Positions 25,890-38,751 of a DNA stretch of 51,138 nt are shown here, piece by piece (the first letter of the stretch is position 1; each line of letters starts with the position of its first letter). The translations under genes and the position numbers were made by a program. Origin of the DNA: Methylomicrobium sp. (GTDB lineage: Bacteria > Pseudomonadota > Gammaproteobacteria > Methylococcales > Methylomonadaceae); assembly GCA_018333785.1 (NCBI GenBank), contig JAGXSU010000196.1:1-51138 (forward strand). Direction: 5' to 3'. The notes under the pieces were generated by a model. The model saw only the letters and a program-made list of their open reading frames with translations, was not told where the DNA came from and made no database searches.

Positions 25890-26393
25890 TCAGTCCGGCT
25901 TGGCTTCTGACTCTGTATCAGGTATCAATAAATTTTTAATATTGTTCACGGTATTATGGGTGCCCTCTTCAATCGCAACACGAATCAATTTTTCAAAAGG
26001 CCTCATAAAAAGTTCAATTTCCAATAATTCAAAAGAAAAAGTCAGCCTTGTCTTAGTATCGGACTCGATACTGTCAAAGATATAGCTGTTTCTGAAAGGA
26101 GAAGAGAGACCATTTAGAACCAGCAACTTATCTTTTTCTATTGTTACAACTTCAAAAGTCGATTCAATTTTCTGGCCTTGATCGATTCGAGTCTGGCACG
26201 CTAAGGCACCAACATCCATTTTATTGTCGTTGACCGGTTTAAACTCAACAACTTCCAGCGCCCAAAGGGTATAGTTTTCAAAAAAGTGTTCAACTACAAA
26301 ATCATAGACCTCACTCACAGGCTTGGCAATCTCAATGCTGGATTGACCTATCACTGACTTGGACGTTGCTTTAGATAAGTCGAAAGCGAACAT
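25890..26393 (-). CDS. SRPBCC (START-like) family protein
   Basis: The start is placed at 26393 (MFAFDLSK...), because a GGGGA ribosome site lies six bases before it. The ATG two codons upstream touches that site directly. The 167-residue product reads SSIEIAKPVSEVYDFVVEHF, typical of the first strand and helix of SRPBCC domains. Alternating hydrophobic strands follow, such as IESTFEVVTIEKDKLLVLNG and TRLTFSFELLEIELFM, and then a long C-terminal helix. SRPBCC proteins form a hydrophobic cavity and bind or modify lipids, polyketides or other hydrophobic ligands. There is no signal peptide. The ligand cannot be inferred, and the gene stands alone before a terminator. Confidence 0.75.
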   Translation of the reverse strand: MFAFDLSKATSKSVIGQSSIEIAKPVSEVYDFVVEHFFENYTLWALEVVEFKPVNDNKMDVGALACQTRIDQGQKIESTFEVVTIEKDKLLVLNGLSSPFRNSYIFDSIESDTKTRLTFSFELLEIELFMRPFEKLIRVAIEEGTHNTVNNIKNLLIPDTESEAKPD

Positions 26394-26399
26394 GAACAT

Positions 26400-26799
26400 T
26401 CCCCGAATGATTTAGATCTTGTTTAAAATAACCTAAACGAACCCTCGCATTTTCCAAAAAAACCTTGCCAATACTCCCATAATCTCTCAAAGGGAAAAAG
26501 CCGGTGGATTTTGAAAAATTTACAAAAAAACTGACTACACGGATGGGACCCACCCTTCGCACCTGAAAAACACTTAACAACTGCCTCACACAGCAAGGCA
26601 ATTTTCAACTCAATGATTGCGCCAGACTTCATGGGCATCATGTCTTCTAAATTGGTTAAACAGATTAACATGGATAAAATTCATGTCATAGTCATTCTTT
26701 TTTAACCAAAAACCAGGGCAAGCCGGCCTATTAAACAAAATATTTGATGATTTAAGCGAAAAAAAGACCATAAAACGCAACAAATCCTTACTTTTAGCG
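26400..26799. other. 400-base stretch without a supported gene
   Basis: Three overlapping minus-strand frames (26371-26601, 26423-26671, 26610-26897) have no domain, ribosome site or coding-like pattern, and the last overlaps the histidine-kinase gene out of frame. The sequence is AT-rich with many A-runs and should contain the SRPBCC promoter. I see no hairpin terminator for the two-component operon within it. Confidence 0.4.
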
Positions 26800-28185
26800 C
26801 TAATTTTCCGGTTTTCCGTTAAATATAACCTCAAATCGTCCGCCCCCCAATCGATCCGAGCGACCCAGATTAAGTTGAGCCTGGTGAAGCATTGCAATTT
26901 CTTTGACTATCGCAAGCCCTAAACCGCAACCGTCTCCCAAACTGCCGGGAATACGATAAAATCGTTCAAAAATCTTTTCCTGCTCTGCAGCAGGGATGCC
27001 CGGCCCATCATCTTCGACAATCAACGAAGGATAGGGATTGGTAAGAACACTAATAATAATGACACCATTCTCGTGACCGTATTTGATCGCATTGTCTATT
27101 AAATTACCCAATAATTCCCGCAACAGAATTTCATCGCCCTGAATTGTAATATCGTTATTAGGACCTTCAAATACCAACTCCATATTGTGCTGAATTGCTG
27201 AAGGTGCATAATCGATGGCTAGCGCCTTGACCAATTTACAGAGCGCCAAAGGCTTGAGCTGATACCCGGCCTCTAAAGGACCTGACTTGGCCAAAACCAA
27301 CAGTTGAGTAATCAAATGAGACATTCTGCCGGCACTGACCTGGATCTGCTCCAAAGCCGGTTTCATTTCTGCCAGGTCTTTTTCCCGAAGTGCGCGTTCT
27401 GCCTGTAATTTAAGACCGGCCAACGGTGTCCGCAGTTGATGCGCCGCATTTGATATGAAGCGTTGCTGACCGGCAATAGCCAAGGCCAATCGATTAAACA
27501 GGTTATTAATCGTGTCCGTCAGCGTATGCACTTCCTGAAAAACATGAGATTCCGGAATCAGGCTTAAATCTTGCGGAGATCGCTGAGCTATTTCATCAGC
27601 CAGTTCATGTAGAGGCTGCAAACCCCGTTTAACACCTCGTAACAAGTAAAACCCAGCCAATATCACCAGCAAAAGCTGGGGGATTAAATCCGCCATAAGA
27701 ATATCGAGCATCATGACTCTTCGCTTTTTCTGCGTTTCAGCGACATGAATATGAATCGTCTCTGTCGCCTCATAAGCAAGAGGAACCTTGATAGACACGA
27801 CCCTGACCGACTCATCATTGACAATCGCATTAAAATAAATGGGCTTTTCCGTTTCTTGTGAGGAGCCCAGTGTCTCGGGTACAAATGCATCACCGGCCAA
27901 TAAGCCTCTTTCCTCGGAAATAACGTTAAAATAGGTCTTATCCAGATCGTCCCACTTAAAAATAGCCAACGCTTCCGGGGGTAAATCAACTACAGCCTGA
28001 CCGTCTATAAGCTTGATTTCCTGCATTAAAGATCTTGCAGAATCGAGTAACCATCGATCATAGGCCTCATCGACGTAATGCAATGTGGTGAAGTAAGACA
28101 ACACCGTTTCAACCGCCATGAAAAAAATGACCGGCACCGACAAGCGGAGTATTATCTCTGTCCGCAGACTCCTTTTTTTATTCAT
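26800..28185 (-). CDS. Two-component sensor histidine kinase (TctE/QseC type)
   Basis: The 461-residue membrane kinase has an N-terminal helix (about 11-32), a periplasmic domain of roughly 130 residues and a second helix near 166-184 (DLIPQLLLVILAGFYLL). A HAMP-like linker leads into the kinase core. The phospho-acceptor is His249 in FISNAAHQLRTPLAG. The N box is LLGNLIDNAIKYG, G1 is VEDDGPGIP and G2 is GDGCGLGLAIVKEIA. The periplasmic part resembles the N-terminal domain of tricarboxylate-type sensors (TctE). It overlaps the response regulator stop by 4 bases, forming a coupled pair. The signal it senses is unknown; a tricarboxylate transporter is not nearby. Confidence 0.93.
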   Translation of the reverse strand: MNKKRSLRTEIILRLSVPVIFFMAVETVLSYFTTLHYVDEAYDRWLLDSARSLMQEIKLIDGQAVVDLPPEALAIFKWDDLDKTYFNVISEERGLLAGDAFVPETLGSSQETEKPIYFNAIVNDESVRVVSIKVPLAYEATETIHIHVAETQKKRRVMMLDILMADLIPQLLLVILAGFYLLRGVKRGLQPLHELADEIAQRSPQDLSLIPESHVFQEVHTLTDTINNLFNRLALAIAGQQRFISNAAHQLRTPLAGLKLQAERALREKDLAEMKPALEQIQVSAGRMSHLITQLLVLAKSGPLEAGYQLKPLALCKLVKALAIDYAPSAIQHNMELVFEGPNNDITIQGDEILLRELLGNLIDNAIKYGHENGVIIISVLTNPYPSLIVEDDGPGIPAAEQEKIFERFYRIPGSLGDGCGLGLAIVKEIAMLHQAQLNLGRSDRLGGGRFEVIFNGKPEN

Positions 28186-28853
28186 TTTTCTGACGTTTCA
28201 AGCAAATAACCCAAACCCCGAACCGTTCTTATCACTGCCCCATAGGGTTCAATGCGTTTACGCAACCGGTGGACATAAACTTCTATGGCATTGTCGGCAA
28301 GACCCTCGCCATCATTGGACAGGCGTTGAGAAATCCGCTCTTTGCAAACCACTTTTCCCGCTTGCATCAACAGCATTTCCAAAACGCCGAATTCTCTGGC
28401 TGAAAGTAATAGTAATTGGCCATCAGCCGATATCTGATGATCTTGCGTATCCAATGACAGCCGACCAATTTGAATAACGTTACTAAAACCACCATAACAA
28501 CGTCTTATCAATGCATTGATGCGCACTTCCAATTCACGTAATTCAAACGGTTTGGTCAAATAATCATCCGCTCCCTGGGCTATTCCCTCAATACGGTCAT
28601 TCATACCGTCCCTTGCCGTCAATATGATAATGGGCAAACCTATCTTACGGCTTCTTAAGCGTTTCAAAAGCTTTAAACCATCCATATCAGGCAAACCCAA
28701 ATCCAGGACAATCAAGTCAAAGTCCTGGGCCGCCAATGCATGTTCTGCATAGCTACCGCTAGTTGCACAAGTGACTGAATAACCGCTTTTGGACAGCGTA
28801 TGCGTCAGACCATCCGACAAAACATTATCATCTTCCACTAATAAAATTTTCAT
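28182..28853 (-). CDS. OmpR/PhoB-family response regulator
   Basis: The 223-residue regulator has a receiver domain with acidic VEDDN at 7-11, phospho-acceptor Asp51 in LIVLDLGLPD, the conserved Thr in ILTARD and Lys101 in YLTKPFELREL. The C-terminal winged helix contains LSAREFGVLEMLLMQAGKVV and NAIEVYVHRLRKRIEPYGAV. It is closest in style to QseB/TctD/PmrA regulators. It is the first gene of the pair and overlaps the kinase by 4 bases. Upstream is a 390-base spacer shared with the plus-strand nhaD gene, so control of nhaD is possible but not shown. Confidence 0.95.
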   Translation of the reverse strand: MKILLVEDDNVLSDGLTHTLSKSGYSVTCATSGSYAEHALAAQDFDLIVLDLGLPDMDGLKLLKRLRSRKIGLPIIILTARDGMNDRIEGIAQGADDYLTKPFELRELEVRINALIRRCYGGFSNVIQIGRLSLDTQDHQISADGQLLLLSAREFGVLEMLLMQAGKVVCKERISQRLSNDGEGLADNAIEVYVHRLRKRIEPYGAVIRTVRGLGYLLETSEK

Positions 28854-29245
28854 ATAGACATGGGACTAAAAAAACTTGAAAGGTAACAGAAAGTTTAAAA
28901 CGCTATGCTTAAACGCATATTTTTAAGAGACATATTTTTTACTCAAACCACTATTCAGAAGACTACCATTTTTATCCATGCCATGGTCAGTAAAACAAAA
29001 TCCTATTTATTACTTATGCAACATGGATGGTTTCACGCGTCCTTTAAAATCAATCAACTAAACACTCAATTCAAGACGGGGATTAAAATAAGGGGGCATT
29101 TTTTACATAGTACCTTGTGCACGAATATGAGCGGATAATTTTTTAAAGGTTCCGTAAATAGTAACTGACAGGTCTATGAAACCTCAGTTTTTCTCATTTT
29201 GAAAAGAATGGCGCTTTATCCATTTCATAAAGGCAATATCAGTCT
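28854..29245. other. Divergent spacer between response regulator and nhaD
   Basis: This 392-base spacer holds one partial copy of the dispersed repeat family (29023-29090). A small open frame at 28905-29138 runs through that repeat and is judged non-coding. AT-rich sequence near 28860-28960 should contain the regulator promoter. AAAGGCAATATCAG before 29246 is a weak ribosome site for nhaD. Confidence 0.4.
29023..29090 (+). repeat. Dispersed repeat, copy C (partial)
   Basis: The copy contains a short hairpin GGATG-N8-CGTCC, then TTTAAAATCAATC, and ends with CAATTCAAGACGGGG. Copy B shares GCGTCCTTTGAAATCAA and copy A shares TTGAAATCAATCA and GATTCAAGACGGGCG. The outer left arm seen in copies A and B is missing here. 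Same orientation as copies A and B. Confidence 0.6.
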
Positions 29246-30649
29246 ATGAAAACCGTATTCAGCTCAATGTTGTTTATCCTTTTTTTATTTTTACCCCTGT
29301 CAGCGTGGAGCTCTGAGCCTGATATTGATCGGTTAAACTTAACTACAGAAACCACCGGATATATAGCGCTATTTATTTTCTTTCTAGCCTATATCCTGGT
29401 AATTTTTGAGGAAAAACTGCATTTACAAAAATCCAAACCGGTTCTGATTGTTGCCGGTTTAATTTGGGCGTTAATTGCGTTCGCTTATCAATCACAAGGT
29501 TTAACCGATCAGGTATCGAACGCACTGAGACATAATTTTCTCGAATACTCAGAACTGTTCTTTTTTCTTTTGGTTGCAATGACTTACATCAGCGCAATGA
29601 TTGAACGAGGCGTATTCGATGCTCTGCATTATCGCCTGGTCTCCCGGGAATTCAGCTACAGGCAGCTTTTCTGGATCACAGGATTGCTAGCATTTTTTAT
29701 CTCTCCCGTGGCCGATAATTTAACCACCGCACTAATTATGTGCACAGTTGTCTTGACTGTGGGCGCCTCAAAACCGCAATTCATTGGCATTGCCTGTGTC
29801 AATATAGTTGTAGCGGCAAATGCAGGAGGAGCGTTTAGCCCTTTTGGCGATATCACTACATTAATGGTTTGGCAAAAAGATATCTTAGACTTTTGGACTT
29901 TTTTTAAGCTGTTCATCCCTTCGCTCATTAACTTTTTGATTCCTGCAGCCATTATGCACAGGTATATCCCAAAAGGCCGACCTGAACTCCCCGATGAAGA
30001 AAATTTAACTATCAAACACGGCGGCATTGTAATTATTCTTTTATTTTTATCCACGATTGCCACCTCAATTGTTTTCCATCAATTTCTCCACTTGCCAGCT
30101 GCTTTTGGCATGTTGATGGGCCTTGGGTATCTGAAAATGTTCGGATATTACTTGCGAACTGCTTTTAGACGCGAGCAAGCTTCTTTCGACATGATTCCTG
30201 GCTCCGAGGTCAGCGGCAGCGCTTTCGACGTATTCAGTCATATCGCCAAATCCGAATGGGATACACTATTTTTCTTTTACGGAGTGATTATGTCAGTGGG
30301 AGGCTTGGGTTTCATCGGATATTTAAGCCTAGCCTCTGAATTCATGTATGGGGAAATGGGTGCAACCTCTGCCAATATTCTGATCGGAATCATGTCTGCA
30401 GTTATTGATAACATCCCCATCATGTTTGCAGTATTGACCATGAATCCTGATATGCCTGAAATCCAGTGGCTTTTAGTCACGTTAACAGCCGGGGTGGGAG
30501 GCAGTCTTTTATCGATAGGGTCCGCAGCAGGCGTTGCGCTAATGGGGCAGGCCAGAGGCTACTATACATTTTTTAGCCATTTAAAATGGACTCCGGCAAT
30601 TGCACTAGGCTATTTCCTAAGTATTTATGCCCACCTGTCGATCAATTGA
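29246..30649 (+). CDS. nhaD: Na+/H+ antiporter NhaD
   Basis: NhaD is an inner-membrane antiporter of the ArsB/NhaD ion-transporter superfamily that expels Na+ (and Li+) and is common in halophilic or alkaliphilic proteobacteria. The 467-residue protein has an N-terminal signal-like helix ending in SAWSSEPD, as in other NhaD proteins. It has 10-12 membrane helices. Conserved segments include FFLAYILVIFEEKLHLQKSK, SPVADNLTTALIMCTVVLTV, NIVVAANAGGAFSPFGDITT and IMSAVIDNIPIMFAVLTMNP. The last two carry the polar, likely ion-binding residues. It is monocistronic by appearance and is bracketed by two same-orientation copies of a dispersed repeat. Identification is strong. Confidence 0.93.
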   Translation: MKTVFSSMLFILFLFLPLSAWSSEPDIDRLNLTTETTGYIALFIFFLAYILVIFEEKLHLQKSKPVLIVAGLIWALIAFAYQSQGLTDQVSNALRHNFLEYSELFFFLLVAMTYISAMIERGVFDALHYRLVSREFSYRQLFWITGLLAFFISPVADNLTTALIMCTVVLTVGASKPQFIGIACVNIVVAANAGGAFSPFGDITTLMVWQKDILDFWTFFKLFIPSLINFLIPAAIMHRYIPKGRPELPDEENLTIKHGGIVIILLFLSTIATSIVFHQFLHLPAAFGMLMGLGYLKMFGYYLRTAFRREQASFDMIPGSEVSGSAFDVFSHIAKSEWDTLFFFYGVIMSVGGLGFIGYLSLASEFMYGEMGATSANILIGIMSAVIDNIPIMFAVLTMNPDMPEIQWLLVTLTAGVGGSLLSIGSAAGVALMGQARGYYTFFSHLKWTPAIALGYFLSIYAHLSIN

Positions 30650-30720
30650 CGCTTGGGTGGCTTGATGTAAGCAGACAGGGATTTTTTCATTTATTCCTTT
30701 GGGCATCAATATGGTCAAGT

Positions 30721-30835
30721 TGGGGTGAAAAGGTTGTGTGCAGGTGGTTGATTGAAAAGGCTCCTACGAGAGTGTCGTCTAAACGCGACTCTTGAAATCA
30801 ATCACCCGCTTACACGATTCAAGACGGGCGAGTAG
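30721..30835 (+). repeat. Dispersed repeat, copy A
   Basis: GGTTGATTGAAAAGG on the left and CTTGAAATCAATCACC on the right form an imperfect inverted pair. They enclose a nested imperfect hairpin (GAG..TCG / CGA..CTC). The unit ends GATTCAAGACGGGCGAG. It lies directly after nhaD and shares organisation with copy B. It may also end the nhaD transcript, although no T-run follows. Confidence 0.65.
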
Positions 30836-30852
30836 TAGTTACAAGAGAGGTT

Positions 30853-31689
30853 CTATTGGGTCTGCCTGATAAAACTGATTAATAAAGAACCGTCTTTATC
30901 GAGCAATCTCAGTTGATCGCCATTGATTTCATACTGCACGGCCTGAATCAATGCCTTCAGATAATTGGCTTCAAGCGCCATGACCCCTTCCTCGGCACAA
31001 GCCATACGCGTTGATTTTACCGCCGTAATACTTAAATTTCCGGATTCTGCCGTATAAACAGCTGAAAATCGGTTACATCCGGATTTTCCTTGAACAATCC
31101 CGCCAGCAAACGTAGCCACAGCCAAAGGGGTGTTTTTATCCGTTACGACAGCACCTTTGCCGTTATTAACTCCAGTCGCTTGCCATGGCGTATTTTCAAG
31201 AGCGACAGGTAAAAGCGCATCAAACTCCAGCAAGGATTTTCCTTCTTTATTCAAAAGGACTAAAGAGTGACCGTTTTCACCTAACTGATATGCATCAACT
31301 TTTGCTAAAAAATCAAAATAGCGGCGTTCCTGTTCATTAATTGCCGGGGAGCAGGCCATCATTGTTGAGCCGATCGGGCTAACCACTGATAATCCGGTCT
31401 TCTCTTTAAGCTTAAAACTGCCAAAATAGCGGTTGCAGCCGCTGCGTCCGGTAAGTTTACCGTTTGCAAAAACCGCATCGATTGCCGTACCTTCCAGCAC
31501 CGGTATTATTTCGCCAGTCGCAGTGACAAAGTGCTTAAGTTGCCAAGGGCTATCTTGCATATCGAAAGTCTTTGCCTCTTTTTGACTTTGTATTGCATCA
31601 GAAGTAGATTTATCGGATTGCGTGGCGCACCCGATCAGTAACTGAAATATAACGAAAAACATTAGTTGCTTCAAAATCCACGCTCCCAT
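30853..31689 (-). CDS. Lipoprotein with two META (HslJ-like) domains
   Basis: The start is ambiguous: TTG at 31710, ATG at 31689 (used here) or a later TTG with a good GGGAG site. All give a hydrophobic N-terminus and the lipobox LLIGC followed by ATQSDKS, so it is a predicted lipoprotein. Two tandem META domains follow. The first has SPWQLKHFVTATGEIIPVLE and GRSGCNRYFGSFKL with MMACSP. The second has TPWQATGVNNGKGAVV and GKSGCNRFSAVYTA with TRMACAEEG. 'SGCNR' and 'MAC' are META hallmarks and each appears twice. META proteins such as HslJ are linked to stress or drug resistance, but the molecular role is unclear. It stands alone on the minus strand. Confidence 0.87.
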   Translation of the reverse strand: MGAWILKQLMFFVIFQLLIGCATQSDKSTSDAIQSQKEAKTFDMQDSPWQLKHFVTATGEIIPVLEGTAIDAVFANGKLTGRSGCNRYFGSFKLKEKTGLSVVSPIGSTMMACSPAINEQERRYFDFLAKVDAYQLGENGHSLVLLNKEGKSLLEFDALLPVALENTPWQATGVNNGKGAVVTDKNTPLAVATFAGGIVQGKSGCNRFSAVYTAESGNLSITAVKSTRMACAEEGVMALEANYLKALIQAVQYEINGDQLRLLDKDGSLLISFIRQTQ

Positions 31690-31768
31690 TGATGCAGTCA
31701 GAACAGGCAAATACCTGATTAATCAGTTGATGTGTAGTCTGCGTTACGAAACTAAAGGCCAAAATACT

Positions 31769-32242
31769 TTATTTTTCTACCAGGACAACCGCTTGAACAG
31801 CAATGCCTTCTTTTCGTCCTTCAAAACCCAGTTTCTCGGTAGTGGTCGCTTTGACATTGATATCATCGACAGTCACATCCAAATCCTCGGCAATATTGAA
31901 GCACATCTCAGGAATATAAGGCGCCATCTTGGGCGCCTGGGCGATGATGGTGATATCCGCGTTGACCAGTTTATAACCTTTTTCCCGCACGATACGGTAG
32001 ACATGCCGCAATAAAACCCGGCTATCGGCGCCTTTAAATTCCGGGTCGGTATCAGGAAAATGCTTGCCGATATCGCCCAATGCCGCCGCACCCAATAACG
32101 CATCGCACAAGGCATGCAGCACCACGTCGCCGTCTGAATGCGCTTCCAGGCCCTTTTCATAGGGAATAGTGACGCCACCCAGGATCACATCGCCATCGTC
32201 TTTAAACCGATGTACATCATAGCCTTGACCAATTCGAATCAT
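31769..32242 (-). CDS. ispF: 2-C-methyl-D-erythritol 2,4-cyclodiphosphate synthase
   Basis: IspF cyclises CDP-methylerythritol 2-phosphate to MEcPP in the non-mevalonate isoprenoid pathway. The 157-residue protein has the metal-binding GQGYDVHRF at the start (Asp and His of DVH), then [20 protein letters not shown] and [18 protein letters not shown]. The tail is [20 protein letters not shown]. Trimeric family, full length. It overlaps ispD by 4 bases, so the pair is translationally coupled. Confidence 0.98.
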   Translation of the reverse strand: MIRIGQGYDVHRFKDDGDVILGGVTIPYEKGLEAHSDGDVVLHALCDALLGAAALGDIGKHFPDTDPEFKGADSRVLLRHVYRIVREKGYKLVNADITIIAQAPKMAPYIPEMCFNIAEDLDVTVDDINVKATTTEKLGFEGRKEGIAVQAVVLVEK

Positions 32243-32934
32243 TGTTGCTCCAAATAAAATTGCGCCAGCGCCAAGTCCTCGGGACGCGTTATTTTGATAT
32301 TATCCGGCCTGCCTTCGACTATTTTGGGTTGATAACCCATTAATTCCAGTGCGCTGGCCTCATCGGTAATCGCCGGATTGCCTTCGCCTGCTTCCAGTGC
32401 AGCTTTCAACATTCCGTAGCGAAACATTTGCGGCGTCAATGCCCGCCAAATATGCGTCCTATCCAGAGTGCCATGAATGGTTCGTCCTTCAACTTGCTTG
32501 AGTGTGTCATGCGAAGATAAAGCCAAAATGCCGCCAACAGCATCGTCTTTTAAAGACGCGATCAACAAATCAACATCACTACGCGTAATGCAAGGCCTGG
32601 CGGCATCATGCACCAGCACCCAATCATTGTCATCAGCACGTTCGCGAATCGATCTTAAACCGGACAGTACTGAGTCGGCCCGTTCTTTGCCGCCGGGCGC
32701 AGTGATTACTTTGGGGTGTCCGGCAATTTCCAGCTCAGGCCAATAGGGGTCTTCCTGAGAAATAGCAACCGCGATTCCGCTCAATTGTTCAACACCCAAC
32801 AATCGCAGCAGAGTTTGTTCTAATACGGCTTTTCCAGCCAGGGAGAGATATTGTTTGGGCCTATCGGCTTGCATCCTTTTGCCAACCCCGGCCGCAGGAA
32901 CAATAGCCCAAAATCGGGAGTGTAGTGTGTTCAT
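32239..32934 (-). CDS. ispD: 2-C-methyl-D-erythritol 4-phosphate cytidylyltransferase
   Basis: IspD makes CDP-methylerythritol from MEP and CTP. The 231-residue protein has the nucleotide-binding [19 protein letters not shown] at the N-terminus, [17 protein letters not shown] in the middle, and [18 protein letters not shown], followed by [19 protein letters not shown]. Order with ftsB upstream and ispF downstream is the usual gammaproteobacterial one. CTP for the reaction comes from pyrG in the same gene cluster. Confidence 0.98.
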   Translation of the reverse strand: MNTLHSRFWAIVPAAGVGKRMQADRPKQYLSLAGKAVLEQTLLRLLGVEQLSGIAVAISQEDPYWPELEIAGHPKVITAPGGKERADSVLSGLRSIRERADDNDWVLVHDAARPCITRSDVDLLIASLKDDAVGGILALSSHDTLKQVEGRTIHGTLDRTHIWRALTPQMFRYGMLKAALEAGEGNPAITDEASALELMGYQPKIVEGRPDNIKITRPEDLALAQFYLEQQ

Positions 32935-33022
32935 TTAAAAATAGCGCGTTAGCAAAAAGCGGTTTAGTGAGGTGATGCGCGAGGCGCATTTTGGAAGTGC
33001 CGGATTAAAAGAAAAAGACCTT

Positions 33023-33301
33023 TTATTCCAGAACCTGAAAAAACGTTTCATTTTCCTTAATCATGCCCAATTCGTAACGGGCTCTTTCTTCAATGGCGTC
33101 CTGGCCTTTGCGCAAGTCCAGAACTTCACTGTAAAGCTGATCGTTGCGTTCTTTTTTTTCCTTGACCTGCAAGCTTAAATCCTGCAGTTTTTGGTCATAG
33201 TGTTCAATTTGCTTGATACCGCCATCACCTAACCATAAACGGTACTGCAAATGGGCTATCAACAGAACAATGATGAATGAAATAATTTTATAAGCGCTCA
33301 T
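33023..33301 (-). CDS. ftsB: Cell division protein FtsB
   Basis: FtsB is a small bitopic inner-membrane divisome protein that forms a complex with FtsL and FtsQ. The start at 33301 (MSAYKIISFIIVLLIAHLQY) places the single membrane helix at the N-terminus as in homologues; an upstream extension to 33355 lacks support. The 92-residue product continues with a coiled coil (KLQDLSLQVKEKKERNDQLY) and the conserved DAIEERARYELGMIKENETF near the end. It lies between eno and ispD. Confidence 0.93.
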   Translation of the reverse strand: MSAYKIISFIIVLLIAHLQYRLWLGDGGIKQIEHYDQKLQDLSLQVKEKKERNDQLYSEVLDLRKGQDAIEERARYELGMIKENETFFQVLE

Positions 33302-33357
33302 ATGATCAATACGATTAGTCAAGAGCGGCCCGGCAGGACCGCTCTCACCCGTCAATC

Positions 33358-37168
<3,811 letters not shown>

Positions 37169-37278
37169 CTAATCGACAATGCCAGCTTAGTCATTGCCTT
37201 TACTGTTTTTTTTCCCAATGCCATTTGTAATCAGGCATCAATGCGGCACCATTAAAAACAATCATCTATAACGCCTGA

Positions 37279-38628
37279 TCAATCCGGCGTTTGCTTGATA
37301 AATTTGATGCGGAAACAATTTCCTGGAGACACTGTGTAAAATTCGTCACTGATCCAACGGTCTGCAACGGCCGCAAGTTGTCCATCCAGATAGACAAGCG
37401 GGATGATCGGCCTTTCCCAGGGCGGTATCGCCGCTTCCTGAAAAAGATTTTTTAACGAATGACGCCCTTTTCGGCCCGGCAATCTGATCGATTCACCGCC
37501 CCGACGAAATGCTACGGTGATTTTTGCATTTTTCCACTGATCAATCGCAATGCCGGAGGAATCTTCAATTCGCTGCAATTTCAGGTACCCAGACAAGTCA
37601 AGACACGCTTGCTGGCTGGACCACTCAAAATCGTGTATTTCCGGTAAGTGATAGCATTTAGCATCAAAGCAATAGAGATGATTGCGAAACCGCCTGATCG
37701 CATAACCTTGGGTAAAAACCTCTGCTTTACCGGTTTCTGCCGCATCAATCACTTCATGGATAATCTGATGAATGACCCTCTGGGAAGGCATTTTCAAACC
37801 CATAAAAGCAAACCAGGTACGTAACAATAAAGCCTGCCGGGATCTCTCAAGACACGACCAAAGCACCAGCGACAAGGCTTGAGACTCAATGTCCAGGTAT
37901 TTTTTGAGTAGTTCATCCCCCTCTTGCCGAATGACTGACTGAGCTTCTGCACAATGAGCCGCCGCACGCGATACGGTTTTGTCCAGCGCCGGCCAACGCT
38001 TTTTTAATACCGGCAAAACATCATTTCGAAGAAAATTTCTATCGAATTCGGCGCTTTGATTAGTGGGATCTTCCACCCAATCAAGTTCATGCCTAACGGC
38101 ATAGGCCTCAATATCCTGTTTAGAAACATTCAACAGAGGCCGCAAAAGGATACCCTTCCCCATCGGCATCACTACCGGCATCCCCGACAAACCCCGCAAT
38201 CCGGCGCCTCGAAACAGTTGCAATAAAACAGTTTCCAGCTGATCTTCCCTGTGCTGGGCCACCAACAACAGATCCTGATCATCCAGCAAACTGCTTAATG
38301 CGCCATACCGTGCATTTCTGGCGGCTTCTTCAGGGCTTTGTCCGTTGACCGGCCGCGCATCGACTCGCAGTTCCTTAAAAGCTACATCCAAAGAAGTTGC
38401 CGTTGTTTGGCAATGAAAGGCCCAATGGTCGGCAATCGCCTGTAAACCATGATGTACATAAACGGCTGTAAGCTTATCCTTCAACCAATCCTGCTGCGCG
38501 CATAGGTGCAATAACACATGGGAATCAACGCCGCCACTGTAAGCCACAAATACGCGGCGAGAGCTCTGATATGGACGAATGGCATCGATTAAATGAGATT
38601 CCACTGACTTTGCATGAGTGTTGGTCAT
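37279..38628 (-). CDS. tilS: tRNA(Ile)-lysidine synthetase
   Basis: TilS modifies C34 of the CAU-anticodon tRNA-Ile to lysidine so that it reads AUA. The start is set at 38628 (MTNTHAKSVESHLIDAIRPY) behind a GGGG-type site; a longer frame to 38679 adds 17 unsupported residues. The ATP-pyrophosphatase motif is VFVAYSGGVDSHVLLHLC near residue 30, with LLVAQHREDQLETVLLQLFR and RPLLNVSKQDIEAYAVRHEL following. The C-terminal domain includes FRRGGESIRLPGRKGRHSLK. Length 449 fits the long gammaproteobacterial form. It is downstream of accA, separated by a repeat-containing spacer. Confidence 0.95.
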   Translation of the reverse strand: MTNTHAKSVESHLIDAIRPYQSSRRVFVAYSGGVDSHVLLHLCAQQDWLKDKLTAVYVHHGLQAIADHWAFHCQTTATSLDVAFKELRVDARPVNGQSPEEAARNARYGALSSLLDDQDLLLVAQHREDQLETVLLQLFRGAGLRGLSGMPVVMPMGKGILLRPLLNVSKQDIEAYAVRHELDWVEDPTNQSAEFDRNFLRNDVLPVLKKRWPALDKTVSRAAAHCAEAQSVIRQEGDELLKKYLDIESQALSLVLWSCLERSRQALLLRTWFAFMGLKMPSQRVIHQIIHEVIDAAETGKAEVFTQGYAIRRFRNHLYCFDAKCYHLPEIHDFEWSSQQACLDLSGYLKLQRIEDSSGIAIDQWKNAKITVAFRRGGESIRLPGRKGRHSLKNLFQEAAIPPWERPIIPLVYLDGQLAAVADRWISDEFYTVSPGNCFRIKFIKQTPD

Positions 38629-38751
38629 AATCCCCAAACAAAAAAGCCCGCCATCAGCGAGCTTTTGATTGACTTCCATTTAAGTTAAAACCGATCAGCT
38701 TAAAAACTGCTATTAAGCCATGACGGTCTCTGCTCACCCCCTCCAATCTTA

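Noticed and set aside
26610-26897. Possible extra gene after the histidine kinase
   Set aside because: The frame overlaps the kinase end out of frame and lacks any protein-like motif.
28905-29138. 77-codon plus-strand ORF before nhaD
   Set aside because: It passes through the dispersed repeat copy C and has no homology or ribosome site.
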